Assembly: GCF_007183175.1 (NCBI RefSeq) | Contig: NZ_AP019807.1 | Coordinates: 496,001-560,000 of the forward strand | Direction of reading: 5' to 3' | Source of the DNA: Microbulbifer sp. GL-2 | GTDB taxonomy: Bacteria; Pseudomonadota; Gammaproteobacteria; Pseudomonadales; Cellvibrionaceae | DNA length: 64,000 nt | In this document: positions 30,018 to 40,406 of the stretch, piece by piece | How the letters are laid out: each line of letters begins with the position of its first letter | How positions within the stretch are numbered: the first letter of the stretch is position 1 | Made by a program: the position numbers and the translations under genes | The notes under the pieces: model-generated | Databases searched by the model: none | What the model was told of the DNA's origin: nothing | Seen by the model: the letters and a program-made list of their open reading frames with translations, nothing else

Positions 30018-30566
30018 TCAAGCAAAATACATGGCATCTTGAAAATATTCACCATCACGATCTTTTTGCGAGAGCTGTGGTTGCATGCCTGAAACCAGAG
30101 GCCATTCTATATTCAATTTCGGGTCATTCCAGAGAATCGACTGTTCATACTGTGGTGCATAGTAATCTGTACACTTGTATACAAATTCTGCAGACGCACT
30201 GGTGACATAAAATCCATGCGCAAAGCCTTCCGGCACCCAAAGCTGTCTCCTGTTTTCAGCGGATAGGTAAACACCAACCCACTCACCGAAAGTAGATGAA
30301 CTTTTACGTAGATCAACGGCAACATCAAAAACCTCACCGTGAGTCACTCGCACCAATTTCCCTTGGGTTTGCTCTGTTTGATAATGCAACCCTCGCAATA
30401 TCCCCTGCGACGACTTGCTGTGATTATCTTGCACAAAGATCCTTTCAGCACACTCCCTGTGAAAAACATCATCACGGAAAGATTCAAAGAAGAAGCCGCG
30501 CTCATCTCCAAATACTTTTGGCTCAATAATTTTCACATCAGGGATTGCAGTTTCAATAATATTCAT
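30018..30566 (-). CDS. rfbC: dTDP-4-dehydrorhamnose 3,5-epimerase
   Basis: RmlC, a cupin that epimerises C3 and C5 of the dTDP-4-keto sugar. Visible: EPKVFGDERGFFFESF at the start, the catalytic-His region ILRGLHYQ, and VPEGFAHGFYV; all are standard RmlC marks. 182 residues is typical. It sits between rfbA and rfbD. Confidence 0.95.
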   Translation of the reverse strand: MNIIETAIPDVKIIEPKVFGDERGFFFESFRDDVFHRECAERIFVQDNHSKSSQGILRGLHYQTEQTQGKLVRVTHGEVFDVAVDLRKSSSTFGEWVGVYLSAENRRQLWVPEGFAHGFYVTSASAEFVYKCTDYYAPQYEQSILWNDPKLNIEWPLVSGMQPQLSQKDRDGEYFQDAMYFA

Positions 30567-30634
30567 ACAGCTTCATTTCTATTGAGCAATAATCCTAGAT
30601 ATTATGGCGTTCAGCCGTCATTTAAATTTTATAT

Positions 30635-31573
30635 TTAAAAGCTTGCCGCATAACGGCGAGCATTCAGGGATGAACCTTCACCACTTTCTGTCAGTAACTG
30701 CATCAGATATTTTCCATATCCACTCTTCATTAACGGATGAACTTGCTTTTCCAGCTCCTCAGCAGTAATAAATCCTTTTCGGTAAGCAACCTCTTCCGGG
30801 CAGGCAATTTTTTGTCCCTGACGGCGCTCAATGGTCTGAACAAAATGCGCGGCTTCCAGCAGATTATCGTGAGTACCAGTATCTAACCAAGCACTACCAC
30901 GCCCCAGGCGCTCCACATCAAGCTGCCCCTGATCAAGATATACTTTATTTATATCCGTGATTTCCAGCTCGCCACGGTCACTGGGTTTAATATCCTGGGC
31001 AATATCACAGACCTGCTTATCATAAAAGTACAGACCGGTAACAGCATGATTCGATTTTGGATTCTCAGGCTTTTCTTCCAAACTTATCGCTCTACCTTCA
31101 CGATCAAACTCAACAACTCCATAAGCGCGCGGATCTGCTACCCGGTAGCCAAATACAGTAGCACCAGTTTCTTTTGCATCAGCATGTTGAAGTACCTGGC
31201 TGAAATTCTGTGCGTAAAAAATATTATCACCCAGAACAAGCGCACTATTTTTATTCCCCACATGCTCTCTGCCAATCAAAAAGGCTTGAGCAAGGCCATC
31301 TGGTGAGGGCTGTACAGCGTATGAAATATTGATCCCCCATTGTGCTCCATCTTCCAGTAAACGCTGATATAGGCACTGTTCTTCTGGGGTAGTAATGATC
31401 AAAATATCCTTGATACCTGCCAACATCAAAGTTGTCAGAGGGTAGTAAATCATCGGTTTATCATAAACAGCCATTAACTGCTTACTTACACCTTTTGTTA
31501 AAGGGTACAAACGTGTACCCGAGCCACCGGCCAGAATTATTCCCTTTCTTTCGGAAGATCCCTTTACTACCAT
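30635..31573 (-). CDS. rfbA: glucose-1-phosphate thymidylyltransferase
   Basis: RmlA, first step of dTDP-L-rhamnose synthesis. Motifs: GIILAGGSGTRLYPLTKGVSKQ, KPMIYYPLTTLM, LVLGDNIFY and the EITDINKVYLD segment. The ATG at 31573 is preferred over a GTG three codons upstream because GGGTGGG stands at proper distance. About 300 bases separate it from kpsD, a possible site for an internal promoter; no clear terminator there. Confidence 0.95.
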   Translation of the reverse strand: MVVKGSSERKGIILAGGSGTRLYPLTKGVSKQLMAVYDKPMIYYPLTTLMLAGIKDILIITTPEEQCLYQRLLEDGAQWGINISYAVQPSPDGLAQAFLIGREHVGNKNSALVLGDNIFYAQNFSQVLQHADAKETGATVFGYRVADPRAYGVVEFDREGRAISLEEKPENPKSNHAVTGLYFYDKQVCDIAQDIKPSDRGELEITDINKVYLDQGQLDVERLGRGSAWLDTGTHDNLLEAAHFVQTIERRQGQKIACPEEVAYRKGFITAEELEKQVHPLMKSGYGKYLMQLLTESGEGSSLNARRYAASF

Positions 31574-31869
31574 TTTGCCCACCCTTGAATTTACGCTCTT
31601 TACTGGTCCAGCACAGCCCCTCAGAGATAAATTCGGGGTTATCGGTCTGGTCTACTTGGCTGAATAGAATACGATTATCTGTCAAAATTTATTGAAAAAA
31701 TTTCGACGTGCATGGTTACATACAATTAGTGGAAACGGTATTACACGCGTCTACATCCATTGAAAATCCTATTCAAAACAACAGGCAGGGCCTGAATTAA
31801 CAGACCCTTGCAATAATTCTGCAATAACGAAGCCAATATGAATAAAAATAACTGGTTCTGCGTACCAAT

Positions 31870-33513
31870 TTAGAAGGATAGAACTGCGGCTGTACCAACT
31901 GCGATACGATACAGTATCTCTGTAACATCTTTAGTCACTTGTAGTTCACTGGATTGGATTTTTGGCATCACCATAATTTCATCTCCAGGGCGTAGACGAT
32001 CTCCTAGGCGATTATCAAAATCTCGATCATCGATACGGCTGATAGTGCCATCAAGGTGCAAAATCACGAGCTCATCGCGATTGGCATTATTTGCGAAGCC
32101 ACCCGCTAGCTCGATGTAATCATCCAGTGTGCGCTTTTTATTGAAAACAAGGGAGGTGGGGAATATCACTTCTCCCACAATGGATACGGTTGATGATTTT
32201 AAGGGTACTACAAGCTCGTCACCATCCTCCAGCAACATTTCAGCAGCATTTGGGTTATTGGCAATGACTACCTGCCCTCTGGGTTCTGCCTTACGAGCCT
32301 GCTTGATGAAGTTTTGGATCATCATGGCATTATCTTTTTGTGCCGATTTTTCCAGATCTGTGTTGGGCTGCCGTGTCAACACTTCCATTTGCAGAGCATC
32401 TAGTGAGCGATCTAAAGCTACTCGCTGCCTCTCGGCGACACTTTTGCGGTACAGCTGAATAGAATCTACATCAGCATTACCACGGAAACTCAATTGATCT
32501 AACAATTCATTGAGTGTTGCCCCATAAGGGAGCACATAGGTAGCAGGGCCATCCAGCTCGCCTGATACGCTTATCGAAATAGACTCAATATCATTATCCC
32601 GTACTAACTCAACTTGTGCTCCGGGATATAACCGTGTCGTCATTGCGTCCGCAAGCGGCATGTAATTTGCCTGCTGAATTCCATCTATAACTTGAGTGAT
32701 TCGGGCAAAATTGGCTTGTGGGTCTGGCTGGGCGACAAGCAACATCTCACCAAGTTGGGTATAGGGCCCGCTGAACTCCATTTGCGCAGCCTGCTGAACC
32801 GCGCCCTCTACAGTTACCGAGCCATGGCGTCCGCCGACTACGACAACATCACCATTGCGAAGCTGGAGGGCTGGCATAATGCCGTCGACCAGAAAGTTAT
32901 ACAGATTCACTCCCTGTATCGCTTCCCCTTGGCGCATGACTTTGATGTCGACAAAACTACCGCTTTGAGCATCGATACCACCGGCACTGTCCAAGTAATA
33001 AAGAATGGAGTCTGAACTGAAACCGTTGTACAAACCTGGGTTATTCACATAGCCAGTAACAAACACCTTTACTGGCTGACTGGCTTCCAGGTTGGCATAT
33101 GCTTGCACATTATTCTTGAACACACGTTTTACATGACGCAGGACAAAATCATTCAGCTCGCCATTTTTTACCCCGGCAACGTGGACAGGCCCAACTTCGG
33201 GCACAAAAATATTACCTTTGGGGTCAACGGGTAATGTGGCACTGAAGCTATATGCACCCCATAGCTGCAGGTTGATCTGGTCTCCGATAGTGATGCGATA
33301 GTCAGGGTTGAATCCGCTAAACGGCTGATCCTTGAAGGCCCCCTGAAAGAGCGACTCACCAAAAACTGGCACACCTGTCTGTGGCAATTCGGTAGATTCA
33401 ACATCATCTATCAGTTGCGTTTCCAGTGCTACAGCCTGCACACAGGCAAGTGAAAAAAGTAGCCCTACTCCTAAACCAAAGTTCTTTATTGTCCCTGTAA
33501 TCATTTGCGTCAT
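31870..33513 (-). CDS. kpsD: capsule export protein KpsD-like (Wza/SLBB family)
   Basis: 547 residues with an N-terminal signal sequence. The polysaccharide-export domain begins at DYRITIGDQINLQLWG and is followed by at least two SLBB-type repeats (KVFVTGYVNNPGLYNGFSSD; SISVSGELDGPATYVLPYG; VSIVGEVIFPTSLVFNK). KpsD-type proteins form the outer-membrane/periplasmic channel through which group 2 capsule leaves the cell, together with KpsE. An ATG three codons inside could also be the start. Confidence 0.88.
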   Translation of the reverse strand: MTQMITGTIKNFGLGVGLLFSLACVQAVALETQLIDDVESTELPQTGVPVFGESLFQGAFKDQPFSGFNPDYRITIGDQINLQLWGAYSFSATLPVDPKGNIFVPEVGPVHVAGVKNGELNDFVLRHVKRVFKNNVQAYANLEASQPVKVFVTGYVNNPGLYNGFSSDSILYYLDSAGGIDAQSGSFVDIKVMRQGEAIQGVNLYNFLVDGIMPALQLRNGDVVVVGGRHGSVTVEGAVQQAAQMEFSGPYTQLGEMLLVAQPDPQANFARITQVIDGIQQANYMPLADAMTTRLYPGAQVELVRDNDIESISISVSGELDGPATYVLPYGATLNELLDQLSFRGNADVDSIQLYRKSVAERQRVALDRSLDALQMEVLTRQPNTDLEKSAQKDNAMMIQNFIKQARKAEPRGQVVIANNPNAAEMLLEDGDELVVPLKSSTVSIVGEVIFPTSLVFNKKRTLDDYIELAGGFANNANRDELVILHLDGTISRIDDRDFDNRLGDRLRPGDEIMVMPKIQSSELQVTKDVTEILYRIAVGTAAVLSF

Positions 33514-33596
33514 TCTTTATAAATGAAAATTAACTTAGTAAGTGGGGGGCGGCATTCGCCAGTTCAGCTGAGTGTTCCAAACATTCAAGTCTGAAA

Positions 33597-34835
33597 TTAC
33601 ACTCTATGGTCACGAATGCTAGCAATTAGCATTTTTACTATTCCGTAAAGCATTAACAGTATTATGGCGAGACTTGCCAGATTATAAAGCTTGTGCGGGT
33701 ATTCAGCTTCTTCTGCCATTGAGGGCTGAGTTACTACCATTAAATGCTTCAGCTTTCCGGAGGCTTCCATTCGTGCAGCCTCCAACGCCTTCAAGGAAGC
33801 TGCATAGGCATCAGTAGCAAATTGAAGATCCAGCTCCAGATTTTGAAAGTGAGCCCCAAGAGTATTAAGGCGCTGTTCACCCTCTTCATCACCTATACCA
33901 ACAAGACGAACTTTCTCCATTTCAATCTGCTTCTCCAGCGCACCAATTTCGGCCATCATGGAAACAATTTGTGAGGAATCTGTATTCAGGTAGGTTTTAG
34001 CCGCAGTGAGATTAGCTCGCTGTTCTGCCAGGCGAGCCTCTAACCCTTGAATAATACTGCTAATGCCTTTCGTCAACTCCTCAGGACTAACCACATTATT
34101 ACTATTTTGGAAATCCAGAATTTCCTGTTTGGTGCTACGCAACTTGCCCTGTGCCAGTTCCACTTCAGTTTTTACGAAAGTAACCTGCTTGTCCGCCAAC
34201 TGATTACTTACTGCATTCACAAAGTCTTCAGATTTTTGTGTAACCGTTTCTACCAGAAGTTGAGCAAAAGTAGGGTCGAAAGCCTGCATCTCAATTGTGA
34301 TAATGCCCGTGGTCTCATCGTGGCCAACACCGATATGACTCCGGTAATATTCGAGGTAGTCCTCTTGGGTAGCATCTACAGCCAACCTTGAAAACAAGTC
34401 ATGGCGGTCACTTTGGTAGTATTGCGCTAGCTTCAGTTGTTCGTCCAGGTATAGGGCCATGTCCAGGGACTGGATATAGTTCACCACCAGAAAGGCATCC
34501 TGATTGTCCGTTCCAACTCCTGGCACCAGGAAGCCCAAAGCCGGAGAAGCTACCTGGCTGGAACCACTGTCCTTTACTATTAGCTGAGTACTGCTTACAT
34601 AGCGCTCTGAAACCCAGAAAAAATAGTAAGAGCTGACGACGATCAGCGGCAAGGCGACGAATAGTATAATTCCACGCCAACGATGAAAAAGGCTCTTTGC
34701 TACAACACTTCTCGTGACCGTATTCTTACCCACCCATTGCTTTAAGGCTTTCAAAGCTCTCTTAAGGGTATTCTTCGCTTTATCCTTAGTGAAATCCTGA
34801 TTTGGCTCCATTTTGAGCGATTCTCTAGCTTCCAT
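33597..34835 (-). CDS. kpsE: capsule export inner-membrane protein KpsE-like
   Basis: About 412 residues of the polysaccharide co-polymerase type: a short cytoplasmic N-terminus, one TM helix (about residues 56-75), a long periplasmic part with coiled-coil helices (roughly 210-350), and a second TM near the C-terminus (LYNLASLAIILLMLYG). KpsE links the KpsMT transporter to the KpsD channel. It is preceded by kpsT with a 9-base spacer; ATG 34835 is preferred to the TTG two codons before it. Confidence 0.9.
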   Translation of the reverse strand: MEARESLKMEPNQDFTKDKAKNTLKRALKALKQWVGKNTVTRSVVAKSLFHRWRGIILFVALPLIVVSSYYFFWVSERYVSSTQLIVKDSGSSQVASPALGFLVPGVGTDNQDAFLVVNYIQSLDMALYLDEQLKLAQYYQSDRHDLFSRLAVDATQEDYLEYYRSHIGVGHDETTGIITIEMQAFDPTFAQLLVETVTQKSEDFVNAVSNQLADKQVTFVKTEVELAQGKLRSTKQEILDFQNSNNVVSPEELTKGISSIIQGLEARLAEQRANLTAAKTYLNTDSSQIVSMMAEIGALEKQIEMEKVRLVGIGDEEGEQRLNTLGAHFQNLELDLQFATDAYAASLKALEAARMEASGKLKHLMVVTQPSMAEEAEYPHKLYNLASLAIILLMLYGIVKMLIASIRDHRV

Positions 34836-34844
34836 AATCAATTT

Positions 34845-35552
34845 CTATACTTTAAGAGCCGTGTTAGCTGCGCTATTTTGGGGCTGGGGCTTAGGTTTTT
34901 CGCCCTGGTATTCTTCAATGGCCTCATCCACTGTATCGAAGACTGTCAGCTCACCGGCATCAAGGTAAATACCGACATCACAGTTTTTTCTTAGCAATGG
35001 CATTGCATGCGCAACAATAATAAATGTTGAGGTTTTTCGCTTCTCCGCGATCACTTCTTCACACTTTCTCTTAAAGTGCGCATCGCCCACAGACATCACC
35101 TCATCAACCAGGTAAGTATCAAAATCTACTGCAATACTGAGCCCAAATGCGAGGCGAGAACGCATCCCTGACGAATAACTTTTTACCGGGGCATCAAAAT
35201 AATCGCCAATTTCTGCAAAGTCCTGAACCCTGTCCATGATCTTGCGTTGCTCTCCAGCCCAAATACCATGTATTCCACAGACAAAAGCTACGTTATCGCG
35301 CCCAGTCAGGCTGCCCTGAAAGCCACCGGAAAGCCCCATTGGCCAGGAAATTCTCTGGTCAGTTACCACCCGACCAGAATCGGGGTAATCAATTCCCCCC
35401 ATAATACGCAACAGCGTTGATTTACCCGCACCATTGCGTCCTAGAATCCCGATATTTTTCCCTTCTGGAAAAATTGAGTTCACGTTGTGAAACAGCACCT
35501 TACGCCCATGCGGAGTACGGTAAGACTTGGTAAGGTTTTCAAGCTTGATCAT
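34845..35552 (-). CDS. kpsT: capsule ABC transporter ATPase KpsT
   Basis: 235 residues. Walker A is GRNGAGKST, the signature is YSSGMRSRL and Walker B is TYLVDEVMS, with the Asp-Glu pair. KpsT powers export of finished polysaccharide across the inner membrane. It overlaps kpsM by four bases, a standard kpsMT coupling. The ~25-residue C-terminal extension is not conserved. Confidence 0.95.
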   Translation of the reverse strand: MIKLENLTKSYRTPHGRKVLFHNVNSIFPEGKNIGILGRNGAGKSTLLRIMGGIDYPDSGRVVTDQRISWPMGLSGGFQGSLTGRDNVAFVCGIHGIWAGEQRKIMDRVQDFAEIGDYFDAPVKSYSSGMRSRLAFGLSIAVDFDTYLVDEVMSVGDAHFKRKCEEVIAEKRKTSTFIIVAHAMPLLRKNCDVGIYLDAGELTVFDTVDEAIEEYQGEKPKPQPQNSAANTALKV

Positions 35553-36340
35553 TGGCTTCGCACCAGATCACGCCAATTCGCCCTATAGGTCAATAAACCA
35601 AAAGCAAGGAAAGAGACGGAAATAAATGTCAAGTAATTAAGGTTACCAAATGCCCCATGGTACTCAACAAACAGACCTTCTCGAGTTAGCTCAATGACAT
35701 GCAGAAGTGGGTTCCATACCAGATAAGGGTGATACTCCTTTGGGATTTGATCCAAAGAAAAGAAAACCCCAGATAGGAAATATAGCGGCCGTATGATTAT
35801 TGGAGACATCTTTGCCACTTCAGGGAGTTTCTCCCCAACAACGCAGAGCGCCAAACTGAGTCCTAGGCAGAAACAGAAAAACAGAATATTAACAACCACC
35901 AACAACAAAAAGTTGTTGAAACGAGCCGATATTCCAAACCATGCCAGCACACCCAGTAACGCCGTTAAGGCTACCAAGTAAATGGCAAACTCCAACATCA
36001 CCCGAGTTAAAACTGCATCAAACGGTCTTAGCTGTCGATAATTGAACAATCCTCGATTCGGCTCGATAGCAGCAAGTCCCTTCCCGAAGCAGTGGCTAAA
36101 ACAAAGAAAGGGTGCAATTCCTGATAGCATGAACAAAGCCGTCGGAATTCCCGGGTAAAAATCATTTCTTATCAGGCTGAAAATCGCTACTAGCACCATC
36201 ATATGCAGTGATGGCTCAAGCAGCACCCAAGCGTAGCCCAGCCGCCACTTGCCAAAGCGGGTCTTCATCTCCCGCACCACTAGCGCATGAATCACATCGC
36301 GCTGGATCTGCCAGACTGAGCGTTGAACTGTGGAATCCAT
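35549..36340 (-). CDS. kpsM: capsule ABC transporter permease KpsM
   Basis: 263 residues of the ABC-2 permease family with six predicted membrane segments. REMKTRFGKWRLGYAWVLLEPSLHMM is the conserved N-terminal amphipathic region of KpsM. It is the first gene of the ~28 kb leftward capsule locus, so the main promoter should lie just to its right (36341-36600); I do not see a JUMPstart/ops element there. Confidence 0.95.
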   Translation of the reverse strand: MDSTVQRSVWQIQRDVIHALVVREMKTRFGKWRLGYAWVLLEPSLHMMVLVAIFSLIRNDFYPGIPTALFMLSGIAPFLCFSHCFGKGLAAIEPNRGLFNYRQLRPFDAVLTRVMLEFAIYLVALTALLGVLAWFGISARFNNFLLLVVVNILFFCFCLGLSLALCVVGEKLPEVAKMSPIIIRPLYFLSGVFFSLDQIPKEYHPYLVWNPLLHVIELTREGLFVEYHGAFGNLNYLTFISVSFLAFGLLTYRANWRDLVRSQ

Positions 36341-37267
36341 ATCAGTTTTTTCTTGGATATATGTGAACCAGTTCTACGCCAACTAAGGCCTCAAACTGGG
36401 ATAATAAGCTCAAATCCATTTGGTGGGATTTGCTTCACATTGCAACAGCCCATGCAGGAGTGTGCTTGATGCCCTGCTCACTATTGTTAGCGTGAAAAAT
36501 ACTAGGTATACACACTGTATATAGCGAATCTTCCTGAAAACGCCAGTCACTTCCTAGTTCAGCGGAGCATGCTATCGCAGCCTCGCCCCGGCGTCCCGGC
36601 AAATTAATTACGCGCCATTACGTACTTTCCTACATTACTCTTCTGGATTCGGACTAGACAGTCTGAAAAGGTACACCCTTTAAATGCCGCACTCAATGTG
36701 CCCACAGCCACTGTCACCATTGGATAATCTTCTCTGTGAAGATTGCCTATCATCCATTCTCTTTCACAGTGCGTTCTGGACAAATTCCGAACAGTAACTA
36801 CTTGAATGCGAACTGGCCCAGCCAATTTAGGGCCTTAGGCCGTTCTAATGGCATCTTTTCCTAAAGAAAGGATTTCTTCATCAGACCAATTCCTTTCCAG
36901 TTAAATTGTACTTAGAAATGAGCAGCAACCGATTCCGCTATTAACCAGCAGAGATGAGTCTAAAATTTGAGCATACGATGAGAACAACAAGAAACTAGCC
37001 GTAGAACTCTATACTGCTCAATCGCAATGCAATCGATTGCATTCTATTAAAGAACGCCAAAATTACCCAACCTTTCCCTGAAAAAGTGTCCATAAGCCAA
37101 TTACAAAGATTGTTATGGAAACTCATCTACCCCTCCTTACTTCCTGCTCATATGAAACCCAGCCCTAATTGGTACAAGTTCTCCAGTTCTGAAAGATACG
37201 AATGCCACTTCGCAGTTATCCACAGCCGTGTATGGACGCCATCGACATGTAGATAAGCCAGCCGCCG
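36341..37267. other. intergenic region upstream of the capsule locus
   Basis: About 930 bases. The capsule promoter is expected in the left part. A 73-codon minus-strand frame at 36604-36825 has no recognisable feature and I do not call it. No RNA gene, terminator or repeat is evident. Confidence 0.5.
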
Positions 37268-37807
37268 TTAAGTAAAGGCCCATACATACAGTGCCCCCCA
37301 CAGCCTAGCGACATCGACAACGCTGCCGAGAAGAGCAGCAACAATGTGTACGGCGGCCACTCTATCAGCGCGGTTTAAGGCTGCGGTATCCAGGCCGGGC
37401 GCACCTCCTCCACTAGCATCTTCAGATTCAGTCTCGTAACTGCCAATATCTTTGAGGGCAGCGTCAATGTTTGGCTGTAAGGGTTCGTGGTCGACGGTAA
37501 TTGCTTGCTGGTTCTCGATAGCAATAACGATACTTTCCACCGCTCCTAAAAATTTATTCTTTCCAATGGTGGCCCACTCTACTATCGCCTTGCGTACAGA
37601 CTCGATATCGACAATCAGTTGATTCTGCTTGTACAGATCGCGCATCTTCAATTGTGCTTTTGCTTCAAGTTCAATCGCCTGAGCCATATCCCGGCGATTG
37701 CGGGCTCCACTCACTTGTCGGCCTGCAGCTTCAAGGCATAGTCTTTCACAATAGGCTTGCAACCAAATAAGGTAAGCAGCGCTCTTTGGCCCCCCCCCCG
37801 CCTGCAC
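37268..37807 (-). CDS. phage terminase small-subunit-like protein, start uncertain
   Basis: The first standard start codon in frame is GTG 37807, giving 179 residues. However, the frame continues upstream to about 37897 with convincing sequence (SGFSYLVGSSWPAIAKHV) that forms the N-terminal DNA-binding helices expected in small terminase proteins, and there no ATG, GTG or TTG exists; where ATG would be expected the codon is TTA, preceded by GGGGG. The middle (ERLCLEAAGRQVSGARNR, then a long helical stretch) fits DNA-packaging subunits. No large subunit follows, so this is probably a decayed prophage gene. It includes a 10-base homopolymer. Confidence 0.55.
   Translation of the reverse strand: MQAGGGPKSAAYLIWLQAYCERLCLEAAGRQVSGARNRRDMAQAIELEAKAQLKMRDLYKQNQLIVDIESVRKAIVEWATIGKNKFLGAVESIVIAIENQQAITVDHEPLQPNIDAALKDIGSYETESEDASGGGAPGLDTAALNRADRVAAVHIVAALLGSVVDVARLWGALYVWAFT
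37790..37799. repeat. poly-C tract of ten bases
   Basis: Ten consecutive C on the plus strand, encoding Gly-Gly-Gly inside the terminase-like frame. Long enough to slip in replication or be miscalled in sequencing. Confidence 0.9.
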
Positions 37808-37913
37808 ATGCTTGGCAATTGCCGGCCACGAGCTTCCAACCAGATAAGAAAAACCCGACTGAGTGGCCTGATCGTCTAGTAATGGGTTGTCAGCTAAGAT
37901 ATAACCCCCTATG

Positions 37914-39570
37914 AAATTTCAGATAGCTGAAAAACTGGGCGGAATTACCCGTATGCCGGATTTCTCAGGAGGACCCTTCGAGGTGTAGTTCAGCGTTGCT
38001 TCGCGGTTGTCAACGCCCGGTCTATTGTCTTTTCAAACTCATTGGGAATGCGCTTCCGGGCAATAATTCGAAAGAATGAAAAACGCTTGGGGTTTTCTCG
38101 TTTATTTTAACAAATATTGGGGTGAGCCTGACCGATCTAAGATGCTTGTACCCTACCCTTTGTCAAACTTCCAAGATGCCCTCAATCTTTCGACAAAGTA
38201 ACCCTTGGTTGCTCCTGGCTTGGATTTACTGCGCCGGCTACCGGCTATTGGTAGCGTTTTACGTAGGGGCAGAGCTAGCACTGACCTGGGACAAGATCTT
38301 GCTGTAAGTGCTCCTTGTAATATTACCATGCTTAATTAGCTTCACCCCTCACCAGGAACAACATATATACCAGCAGGTAACAGGCTAGCATATCGCTTGG
38401 TCGCCTTATCTGTCAGAACTGAATTCAAGGTTAAACTAACTGGGTTCATAACTATAGGACCCATTGTAGGTTGCTCTTCCCCGCGAATCCTAATGGCCGC
38501 ATTGTTCAAAGCTAACGAGCCTGCATAAGACAGCTAATGCTGTAACTCAGAAGAAGCACGATTAAACGTTGAGGTATCAATGCTAATACTGACTTTCATC
38601 AGATCTTTTCTTACTCAGCACCTAAAACTCGAAATTATCTTGATTACAATACCAATTAGGCATCTACTTCAATGCAGTTCTCAGCAAATTTTTAGAGATA
38701 ATCCTGCTTGAAGTAATCAACGAAGAACTAACGCAAACATATATGACTTCCGTAATATTTAACTAAACTGTTCACAACCTCTCATTATTAGCCCCACCAG
38801 AGTGTTACCATCAAAGTCAACTAAAAACTATTAGTTGTGGCGGCTACTCCCCCTATAAATTTGATTTTTTTGATATAGCTAACATTTTTGATAGTTATTC
38901 TTGATGCTATGGGAACCATATGCCAGATTGACTTAACACTATTTTTATAATCATGGTTATTTAATTTGACAAGCCAAGCAAGATGCCCATAAACAAAATC
39001 ATTAAGACATTGAAATTAGCAAGCTCTCTCTTTTTTCAAAATCCAAAAAAACGTGCTACAAAAATAGCGCTTTAGATAACTAATAGTAGATATACCTCAA
39101 AAGGGAGGCTATCCATTTAGCACGAAAATTTGAAGACCCAATAAAAAATAGAAATAATCCAGGAGAAAATGGAAAGTGAATAATAGTACCGACAATCCCC
39201 TCTCAACCAACCAGTCTAGCTTACTTTCAATATACTGGAGCCTATTTTTTATTTCATCTTTGAGTTCAGCTAGATGCTTTTTTTCAGGTCACCCATGGCT
39301 GACTCATGTTTATTGCATGGATATTTTCTCCTACCCAACTCTACAAATCAGAACCCCAAGCAAATAAGCCAACAGCTAAAAGTATGATGCTAACTATCTG
39401 GGTAATGGGGATACTTTTACTTAGGTGCCAGTATTCAACTGATTGGGTTATAAATACTCCCATGCTTAAATATGAAACTTAATTTATAAAGGTCGAAACT
39501 AAGTGGATGGCCTATTGTCCATTCAATTGGTCGCCAAGAAAAACGTTCAACAAGAAGAGGTATTATTTGA
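37914..39570. other. long gene-poor region
   Basis: About 1.65 kb. Around 37990-38110 the minus strand has a short frame without start (RIIARKRIPNEFEKTIDRAL) that looks like a protein remnant. A 61-codon plus-strand frame at 38122-38307 contains one hydrophobic stretch but no RBS or recognised family. From 38310 to 39570 the sequence is AT-rich and I see no gene. Confidence 0.45.
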
Positions 39571-39878
39571 TGAAAATTGGTAATAAATTTTTTTTGGCCT
39601 TTGCCGTCATAGCGGTATTTAATCATACTATCGCCAATGAAACTTCTCAGTTGGATTTCAAGCCCTCATATTCGAATACTCTACCTTACGGTACACTGCC
39701 ACTGTCCTCCATAATGACCATATTGGAACAGCAAGGCTATACGCCCAAGAGTGTAGAGTTGGAAAATGGTCACTGGCTCATAAAAGCTTACATAGTAAAC
39801 CAGCGAAATATATTGTACGTATTAGAAATAGACCCATTTTCGGGAACGGTTCTCGCCGAGGATATTGTTAGAAATTGA
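39571..39878 (+). CDS. exported PepSY-like small protein
   Basis: 101 residues starting at ATG 39571, with AAGAGG 8 bases upstream. The N-terminus is a signal peptide (KIGNKFFLAFAVIAVFNHTIA). The rest resembles a single PepSY-type domain: LSSIMTILEQQGYTPKSVEL, then a strand pair ending VLEIDPFSGTVLAED. Such domains occur in periplasmic inhibitors or regulators; the target is unknown. It stands alone in a gene-poor area. Confidence 0.7.
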
Positions 39879-40094
39879 ATACACACAGTCTAGCAGGGAG
39901 CTAGCCTGTACATTCTCAAACCTTACAACCCCTTATTCCCAAAAAGAATATTCTAGAGAGCAGCTAAGCCTCTAGCTGCTTCTATCTTTGTATAAAATTC
40001 CAAGTAGATAACTCAGAAAATAGAGTTATTACGCCGTCTATCTATGCAATATAGATACTTTTACAAAGATGCCAGCGCCCTAGTAGGTGTGTTT

Positions 40095-40406
40095 TCAGGT
40101 TTTGATAGCCTTCTTAGCACTTCGCTCCACGACATAGCCACCGTGGCCGATTTTTACTATCTCTAGAAGGGCGAGGGTTTGCTCCTTGCCAAGACTTGGC
40201 GCTATCCACTCCAGCCTGTGACCCACGATCAGTACTACGAACGTGAGCATTGTTAGTAGTTGCCAGTTTCTCTGTATCCATGAATCACCTGTAGCTTCCG
40301 TAGTGATTATCTGGGTGGCCAACTTGAGCTCTTCCAAGTCCATCGTAATTAGTTTAGCATCGACCTCCGCTTTAAGCCGGTTAGCTTCTGCCTTGTCAGG
40401 AAATAC
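40095..40406 (-). pseudogene. phage holin-like gene (copy 1), 5' end cut by an IS remnant
   Basis: The minus-strand frame runs from the IS junction at 40406 through FPDKAEANRLKAEVDAKL, then MDLEELKLATQ to the stop at 40095. The C-terminal half has hydrophobic stretches (LLTMLTFVVLIVGHRLEW), like 3TM holins. The N-terminus is missing where IS3-like sequence begins. A related copy lies at 42451-42683. An internal ATG at 40343 could still give an 82-residue product. Confidence 0.65.

Noticed and set aside
36341..36603. Possible JUMPstart/ops element before kpsM
   Set aside because: Looked for a GGTAGC-type core on the minus strand and did not find one.
38122..38307. 61-codon plus-strand frame with one hydrophobic stretch, considered as a holin
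   Set aside because: No RBS, only one membrane-like segment and no similarity to the two holin remnants.
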